Translations under genes and position numbers: made by a program | Assembly (NCBI RefSeq): GCF_040054535.1 | Contig: NC_090779.1 | Coordinates: 21,937,001 to 22,001,000, forward strand | DNA length: 64,000 bases | Origin: Antennarius striatus | Lineage: Eukaryota; Chordata; Actinopteri; Lophiiformes; Antennariidae | Direction of reading: 5' to 3' | The notes under the pieces: model-generated | What the model was told of the DNA's origin: nothing | Databases searched by the model: none | What the model saw: the letters and a program-made list of their open reading frames with translations, nothing else | Shown: positions 58,301 to 64,000 of the stretch, in pieces | How positions within the stretch are numbered: position 1 is the first letter of the stretch | How the letters are laid out: every line of letters begins with the position of its first letter

Positions 58301-60663
58301 GCTGGGCCGCCGTCCCACAGCTGGATCCCGTTCAGTATCTAAAGGATTAGGCAACGTCACCTGGCATCACCTTCATCACAACACAAAACTGCTGCATCAT
58401 CTGTCACAGTTTAAAACAGGCAGGTATTGATGCTCACATGCTGACAGTCAGGCGTGTTGAAGTGAAGGGACTGAACCGTCGTCACAGACTAATTGATGGT
58501 GTGATGAGGAAGACAAGCCAGCATGTAGCTGTGGCCTTAATTATTGTTCCTTCCTGTAGTCCCGCTGCTCTCCCTGGAGACGACCCCTCCTCTTCCTCAG
58601 TGTTTCATAATTCATGTTTGTTGTCAGGTTAAAGCAGTGAACCCTCATCCCTTCAGCGTTTATCCATAAACACCGAGCACAGCAGCAGAACCAGGAGCTC
58701 TGGTGGTGTCGGTCCAAATACAGGAAGTTTATTCAGGCTAGCAAATATTACAGCAAATCTACTCTTTTTGAAGTGATTTTATGACTCAATAGTTCTAAAC
58801 AAATTACGGAGCAACCAAGGTAGGCTACGCTACACTACAAGAGATTGCTATGAAGGTGCCACTGCTCAGCTTGTTCTACCATCGACACATAAATGTCTTT
58901 GTTTGCGTTACAAACAGCTAACATTTAATATGCAGCCAGTGCTGCCATCATTCATAGAGAGTTATAACCTTTACAAAACTTGAGGAGAGGTGTCGACAGG
59001 CTCATGACATCATCCTGACGTCGTCCTCATCGACGTTGGATGAGTTGTTTGAGTTCATGGGCCTTTTTTGGTGAACTGTGTGTGGGTGGTTGGGTGACTA
59101 CTGGTTTAACTTTCTTAGGATCGTGGTATTTAGAAGCTAAAACTTTTGTGAGATTTTTAACATCTGAAACCTGAGGATGAAACGATTGATACATGATCTG
59201 TGTACTCTGTACAGGAAATACTGCAGTATTCAATCATTGTGATATTGGCAATAACAACATCGTATCGCTACAGCATCGTATTACTGTCCTCTACTGTTTG
59301 TTGTTGACGAGACTTTATGACCTGAAGAAGCAGGTTTGCTTTATAAATATAAAAATAGATGTAAATTATTTCATATTGAATAAATTAAGGATACGATCTT
59401 CCTTGATTTTGAAGAATATTATAATAATATTTTCATCAGGTCAGACTCTAGTCGGAGCTCCAGACTAACTACTTTTTGGTCCCAACAGCCAGAGAGAAGG
59501 AATATTTCAGGACTCCCCCTGCAATATCGGTCGCTATGGATACGTTTTTCCGCCGTCACTTTAAGAGGAAGGATGCAGCTCTACAGTTGGATGCAGGGGT
59601 CAAGATGCGGCGGCCCAGCGTGGCCGTCCCGACCAGTAAGGCCCGTCGCCGGTCCAGCGTCGGCCTGCCCTCCTCCACGTTGATCCAGCGACGACGTTCC
59701 AGCGTCCAGCTGCCAGGGGGGCAGCCGTTTGCTGGGGGGGGACGCCTAGCAAAGACAGGTGGACGCAGCAGATGGGCGGGGCAAAACCGTCGGCGCTCCA
59801 GCACCACCACTCCCAGCTTCAACCCCAGGTTCGCTGTCTGCAGAAGGAAGGTAGGGAAGCTGCGGACCATCGACACCCACCTGCTGGGGCCCTCCATGCT
59901 GCTCGCCAGCCTCATTCAGATGGCCGAGGAGGAAGAGGAGGAGGGCGTGGTGAAGCGGCCGCCAGAAGGGGAGCAGCAGGTGGAGGTGAGGTCCAGCAGC
60001 CACTACTCAGAAGGAGACGACAGCAGCAGCCATTACTCCACTGCCAATGACAGCCAATCAGAACACAGCCAGCTGTCGGAGGAGGATGATGATGATGATA
60101 TCTCCTGGTCAGCTGACCAAACCTCCAGCCCCTGTTCCACTCGTTCCTCCTCAGTCTTGGAGGTGATAAGACACACTCCTCAGCCTCCACAGACGTCGCG
60201 GCCCCTCATCAGGGCCCCTCGCTGCCTCCGCAGGAACTCCTCTCAAGTTTTTGGAGGAGACTGCGCCCCCTGCCGCTATCGCTCCTCCTGCAACAGGAAG
60301 AGGAGAAGGATCTCCACCATCTCCAAGGCTGGAAGCCCCTGGCCAGGAAGAGGAGTGTTGCTGCCAAACCGCAAGAGTTCAGTCTACTACCTCAACCACA
60401 CAGCCTTAAACAGGGGCCCCGGAGCCCTCAGCCCACTGGGGGCCCATAGCTACGACTCGCACCTGGAGAGCTGGAGTGACTTCCTGCTGTATGTAGACCC
60501 TGACCTCATGACGGCTAAAGTTAGCATAGCGTGTCTGAATGTTTGTGTGATGTTTCTCCAGTAAGAACAAACCCCAGTGACGGTTCTTCAAAACACAGTT
60601 TCTTCCTGCTGTCTGTATTGTAGCTGGAATAGTCACAAAAAAATGCTAACACACAGACACACA

Positions 60664-60697
<34 letters not shown>

Positions 60698-63600
60698 TGC
60701 ACAAACATTGAGACATTCATTGTACCTAATATCACCCGGAGAATCTTTAATGACTCCTCAGGAGCCTCGTAGATAAACCTTCATCTAAAAGAAATAAATA
60801 ATTGTTTCATACTCTTATTTAAATCTTTTTTTTTTATTTTAGCAGACATACGTTTAATTTCGGATGTTTTAATTCAGTTCATGGGTGGAGATAAAAGCTG
60901 GAAGCATCAGGAGGCACATTTTGATGCTGATGAGTTGATGTCCCGTCTTATTAATCAGAGATTCTGCTCTCTTCCATGGAGCTGAGGCTCATTAGCAGCT
61001 CCTGCTAACAACGACTTACCGATAACAGCTTGTTGCTAAGGTCAATGAATGGATGCTTGTGTTTCTGGATGCCTGAGCAGGAGACCTGCTTTAAAACGCT
61101 AACAACTGAATAATATTAATGCACCCTCGGATGGAGGCGGTCTTCTTCTGGTTGTTCACGCTTACTAAGAGATGCTGGTGGTGATGGTTTTGTTTGCTTG
61201 AGGAACTCTGCTAGTTTGCGTTATGGAAAAGCAAGACTTCATCCAGCAGCCTGCAGCTGAGGGGAAACATCACTCCAACTTAAAACAATAGTGTCGGTTT
61301 TCTTAAGTCTTTTATTTTTCCCGTGGTTTCAGGAAAGCCATCACAAAGTCGGGTCTACAGCACATGGCTCCCCCCAATGCGACGACATCAGGATCAGCGG
61401 TCCAGGAGCCCAGCAGCACAGTGGACTGGACAGTAAGTCACTGCTGACCGGTAGGCTGACACAACAGTACTTTATTAAAGGATTGGTGGTGTTTTCACTG
61501 TACTTGAATTATGAATTAATTTATGCTACTTTTTTAATATGCAGGAACTGGTTAAAAGTTTCTTTAATATATTGAGATGGGCTAACTTTCTTCAACTGGT
61601 AAAACTAAAACATGTCTATCAGCCTACTGTCAATGCAGCTTCAGGGAATATGGTGCTGCTTGAATAATCATTATTACATTTTCTAATTTTATTTTCTACT
61701 GTAAAACCCTACTTAAATGGGATATCACTGATATGTTGGATTTTTCTACTGGAGAAAGTGATAAACAAATCCAGAATGAAAACAATTAGTTTTCTAAATG
61801 TTCAGAAGACAACTGGACCAACTAAGACAACAGTCACAGGAGACTTAATGACATCTAGTGATTAGTTTGTAGATTACATCTGACTGAACCTGGAGCTTTT
61901 CTTTACCTCCAACAGCCAATAAAATAAAGAATTGATTGCTAAACTTTTCATCTATTTTTTTTTTCTATTTGAGGATCAGATGATTGAAACAGTTTGTGTT
62001 GCTCTCCGTTGCAGGACAGCGCTCAGGTTGGTGACCACATCTGGTTTGAGACCAGTGGCTCAGGAGACTTCTGTTATGTGGGAGAGCAGTACTGCATAGC
62101 CAGATCCCTGGTGAGTCACAGCGCCCCCTGTCGTCAGAAACACTTTACTATTTGAACTGTGGCCCCTCATACCTGTATTTGTAATTCCTTACAATTATTC
62201 ATGTATGACATCGTCAGTGGTGAGCAGAGTGGGATCCCTCCAGGCTCCTCCCACTGGCCAAAGACATGTAGGTGGATCGGTGACGTGTCCATAGTTGTGA
62301 TAGTTTAATTGATCTTCAGTACTTTGTAATATTTTACCCGTATTAGCGTTCATATAATAGACGGGTTGAGTGTGAGCCGCAGCAGAAAGATGATAGATCA
62401 GTTAAGTATGGTGGCTGAGAGAGGTCAAAACTGCAAATGAAAGTAAATAGAAAGACAGGAACAAATGAAAGTTTTCTTCTCCATTATCTAAACTACACTC
62501 CTTTCTTCATCAAAAAAAGATGACCCTTTCCAAATCCTCTGACCTCTTTTAACTGATAATAAAACTTAGCTCAAAATGTTTTCATGTTCTGCAGCAAAAG
62601 TCTGTGGCGAGGAAGAAATGTTCAGGCTGTAAGATATCGGTCCACACCACCTGTATGGAGCAGCTGGAGAAGGTAACTGTGGATCAGCATCAGCTTTATC
62701 ACTGGTTCATGTCACTGCTCACCGCTTCTCCTCACTGTTCAGATTAACTTCAGGTGCAAGCCGTCTTTCAGGGAACCAGGATCTCGAGCCGTCCGAGAGG
62801 TGAGTCCCACTGACACCTGTGTGAGTTTAGTTTGGGTGTTTGAGATTGTTGAGTCAATAGCTGGTGAAAGTTTGTCTCTGACTATGTTGAGAGTGAAGCC
62901 TGTAGATATAGAAAATCTGGTCCAGCTGTCTCATGGAAAATCTGGTGCTGCTGAAGGCAGTGACCTGTTGGGGCCAACAGAATCACATCATCTGCATAGA
63001 GTAGAGACGTAGATCTGAAGTCTTTGAACCTGAATCCAAAGGGTTTGAATCCTCTTATCTTTATAACTGGTGTCCAACCATTAGTATGCTGTTGTATTTC
63101 AGTCCATTGCTGTGCGACACCACTGGGTCCACAGGAGGCGTCAGACAGGGAAGTGCCGGCAGTGTGGGAAGGTGAGCCCCCGTCAGCCTGTCTACATTTA
63201 GTTGGTGCGAGGCTTCTGGACTGAGCTGACGGATCATCTTGTTTCACCAACAGGGTTTTCAGCAAAAGTTTTCATTCCACAACAAAGAGATTGTTGCGAT
63301 CAGCTGCTCCTGGTGCAAACAGGCGGTACGTCTTTGCCCCACAATTAGAAGATCTGGAATCAGAAAGAAAACCTGGGAGTCTACATGTTTGACCTTTTAA
63401 ATCTATGTTTCAGTATCACAACAAGGTGACGTGCTTCATGCTGCAGCAGATTGAGGAGTGTTGCTCTCTGGGAGCTCACGCTGCCGTCATCATCCCTCCA
63501 ACTTGGATCATCAGGGTCCGCAGGGCACAGGTACTCACACAGCTCTTAGCCTCATCACCACCACAAAAGGTCTGAACACAAACCTCCTCCTCATCATCAT

Positions 63601-64000
63601 CATCATCATCCTGAAGACCAAGATCTAAGTTCTTTAGTACAGCCTTGAAACTAAAAGCGTTAGCTCGATGAGATTAGCTTCAATTGATCACAGTCTGTTT
63701 GAATTCTTGTTTTTATCATCTTTGTTCTGTATTTTAAAATATTTTAGTCCACTATTTTAGTCTGGCCAATGACGTGAGTCTCTGTCTACAGACGTCTTTA
63801 AAGTCCAGTAAGAAGAAGAAAAGGACATCGGTGAAATGCAGCAAGTCAAGCAAGAAGGGGGGAGAGGTGAGGAGGTCTTGTCACACATTTGTTACTTGTT
63901 GATAATCGTGTTTTTTATTTGTTTGTTTTCATGTGTTTCTTCTCTGCTTTGTCCTTCAGCTCCAGGACGGCCGCTGGAAGCCCTTCCTGGTTAAGCCCCT
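49421..64000 (+). CDS. dgkz: Diacylglycerol kinase zeta, N-terminal half (runs off the window)
   Basis: DGK-zeta phosphorylates diacylglycerol to phosphatidic acid and so damps DAG signalling. Exons, short form: 49421-49572, 61333-61432, 62015-62110, 62595-62672, 62743-62799, 63103-63171, 63254-63325, 63414-63530, 63792-63866 and 63960 onward, all in phase with GT-AG introns. The long form starts instead at 59536-60488. In the short form, residues about 92-147 make the first C1 domain ([20 protein letters not shown] to INFRC) and about 167-224 the second ([20 protein letters not shown] to QQIEEC). Residues about 250-270 are the MARCKS-like basic stretch ([11 protein letters not shown]), which in mammals is a PKC-regulated nuclear localisation signal. 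[14 protein letters not shown] and this basic stretch separate zeta from its relative iota less clearly than the METFFRRHF-like long start, which points to zeta. Catalytic, ankyrin and PDZ-binding regions lie beyond the window. Confidence 0.92.
49694..49755. repeat. (GT)n microsatellite
   Basis: GT run with one gtat interruption, followed by a G run. Confidence 0.95.
49984..50029. repeat. Perfect inverted repeat, 19-bp stem, 8-nt loop
   Basis: Left arm 49984-50002 (CTCTATAAAGCAGGGGCCA) and right arm 50011-50029 are exact reverse complements. The loop is ccgtttaa. Pairing stops abruptly on both sides. Confidence 0.9.
51303..51369. repeat. (GT)n microsatellite
   Basis: GT run, one gc interruption at its start. 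Confidence 0.95.
52375..52455 (-). mobile_element. tRNA-headed SINE-like fragment
   Basis: Minus strand carries gcactgccttgcagcaagaa then ggtcctgggttcgaatccac, the tRNA-like head of the family at 5839-6122. Confidence 0.6.
53488..53575 (-). mobile_element. Tail fragment of teleost SINE/LINE-like repeat
   Basis: Plus strand reads cttctaaacccgctttatct, then ggtgctggagcctatcccag and ccgactgggggcgtg. It is the reverse complement of the common repeat tail. Confidence 0.6.
55264..55328. repeat. (CT)n microsatellite
   Basis: Uninterrupted ct run followed by a C/T-rich tract. Confidence 0.95.
56230..56636. mobile_element. Non-autonomous hAT-like element
   Basis: It starts CAGGGGTGTCAAACTCA and ends with the inverted match (tgagtttgacacatgtg). 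The inner ends also match (gagggccac against gcgggccac and ggcccccggg). The flanks tgatagat (56222-56229) and tgatagag (56637-56644) form an 8-bp target-site duplication with one change, as expected for hAT. It is 407 bp with no open frame. Confidence 0.85.
59536..60488 (+). CDS. dgkz: dgkz alternative first coding exon B (long N-terminus)
   Basis: The ATG starts [15 protein letters not shown], the counterpart of the mammalian long-zeta start. Within about 318 residues there are three RRRSS motifs (about residues 37, 52 and 90) plus RRNSS further on, candidate basophilic kinase sites. There is also an acidic run (EEDDDDD) and a closing WSDFLL. The donor CT|gtatgt at 60488/60489 gives Leu-Lys-Ala-Ile-Thr-Lys with exon 2, in phase. 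An AG at 59487-59488 may be the acceptor of a 5' UTR intron. The open frame beyond the donor is intronic. Confidence 0.85.
60657..60700. repeat. (CA)n microsatellite
   Basis: CA run with one ta interruption in the dgkz intron. Confidence 0.9.
61333..61432 (+). CDS. dgkz: dgkz common exon joining both first exons
   Basis: Encodes [20 protein letters not shown] then [13 protein letters not shown]. Its first base completes the split codon of either upstream exon. Donor gtaagt. Confidence 0.92.
62015..62110 (+). CDS. dgkz: dgkz exon: first half of C1A
   Basis: Encodes [20 protein letters not shown] then [12 protein letters not shown]. Phase 0 at both ends. Confidence 0.93.
62225..62290 (+). mobile_element. 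SINE-like fragment in dgkz intron
   Basis: Contains ccctccaggctcctcccact, gccaaagacatgtaggtgga and the distance typical of the SINE-like family middle part. Confidence 0.4.
62595..62672 (+). CDS. dgkz: dgkz exon: second half of C1A
   Basis: Encodes [20 protein letters not shown] then MEQLEK, with zinc ligands CSGC and HTTC. Confidence 0.93.
62743..62799 (+). CDS. dgkz: dgkz exon between C1 domains
   Basis: Encodes [19 protein letters not shown], closing C1A. Confidence 0.93.
62930..63066 (-). mobile_element. Fragment of non-LTR reverse transcriptase in dgkz intron
   Basis: Minus-strand frame encodes [20 protein letters not shown] then APTG. The YADD box is the catalytic palm motif of reverse transcriptases, and its surroundings are typical of fish LINEs. 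It is very short and lies between the exons for the two C1 domains, so it is an inert relic. Confidence 0.65.
63103..63171 (+). CDS. dgkz: dgkz exon: start of C1B
   Basis: Encodes [20 protein letters not shown] then CGK; phase 0. Confidence 0.93.
63254..63325 (+). CDS. dgkz: dgkz exon: C1B core
   Basis: Encodes [20 protein letters not shown] then CKQA; phase 0. Confidence 0.93.
63414..63530 (+). CDS. dgkz: dgkz exon: end of C1B and following segment
   Basis: Encodes [20 protein letters not shown], then [19 protein letters not shown], matching the type IV DGK family closely. Confidence 0.93.
63792..63866 (+). CDS. dgkz: dgkz exon: MARCKS-like basic region
   Basis: Encodes [20 protein letters not shown] then KKGGE. 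Basic residues flanking Ser/Thr match the phosphorylation-site domain that in mammals directs nuclear entry and is switched by PKC. Confidence 0.92.
63960..64000 (+). CDS. dgkz: dgkz exon, truncated by the window edge
   Basis: Encodes [13 protein letters not shown], the segment just before the kinase catalytic domain. Confidence 0.88.

Larger units (their letters stand above)
49573..59488. other. dgkz: dgkz first intron (short form)
   Basis: About 9.9 kb holding microsatellites, a perfect 19-bp-stem hairpin at 49984-50029, two SINE-like fragments and a hAT-like element. Open frames within show no conserved motif. No nested gene recognised. Confidence 0.6.

Noticed and set aside
59556-59915. 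Minus-strand frame over dgkz exon B
   Set aside because: Antisense shadow of a GC-rich, low-complexity coding exon.

Overview
The window is vertebrate, almost certainly teleost, genomic DNA. Genes are split into short exons with GT-AG introns, coding density is low, the initiator tRNA is of vertebrate type, microsatellites are abundant, and several typical fish interspersed repeats are present (hAT-like and mariner-like non-autonomous elements, a tRNA-headed SINE, non-LTR retrotransposon remnants). Nothing prokaryotic was seen. Gene models were built by hand, by reading conserved protein segments and checking that splice sites and reading phases join.

Layout: (1) 0.5-0.9 kb and 15.75-16.1 kb hold two copies of an initiator tRNA-Met gene on the minus strand, inside duplicated flanking DNA. 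(2) 2.08-3.81 kb, minus strand: a three-exon gene for a small Ly6/CD59-like, probably GPI-anchored protein. (3) 8.70-13.8 kb, minus: prdm11, with PR/SET exons followed by one very large last exon that encodes a hAT-transposase-like protein joined in frame. (4) About 16.7-41 kb, minus: phf21a (BHC80), complete, with 16 coding exons, a probable long 3' UTR, several 5' UTR exons and a CpG-rich promoter near 40-41 kb. It also has a 23-nt exon that can replace the AT-hook exon. (5) 41-49 kb: intergenic, with microsatellites and a truncated non-LTR element. (6) 49.4-64 kb, plus: the 5' half of dgkz (diacylglycerol kinase zeta). It has two alternative first coding exons, both C1 domains and the MARCKS-like basic region. 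The window ends in an exon just before the catalytic domain.

prdm11, phf21a and dgkz all lie in human 11p11.2, so the block shows conserved synteny in compact form. Genes that separate them in mammals, for example CREB3L1 between PHF21A and DGKZ, are not visible here. prdm11 and phf21a code for nuclear chromatin or transcription factors. dgkz codes for a lipid kinase that ends diacylglycerol signalling and carries a nuclear-localising basic region. Nothing suggests they act in one pathway; they are neighbours by ancestry.

The observations most worth a second look are the PR/SET-hAT fusion in prdm11, the mutually exclusive AT-hook and microexon pair in phf21a, the alternative dgkz first exons, and the twin initiator tRNA genes.
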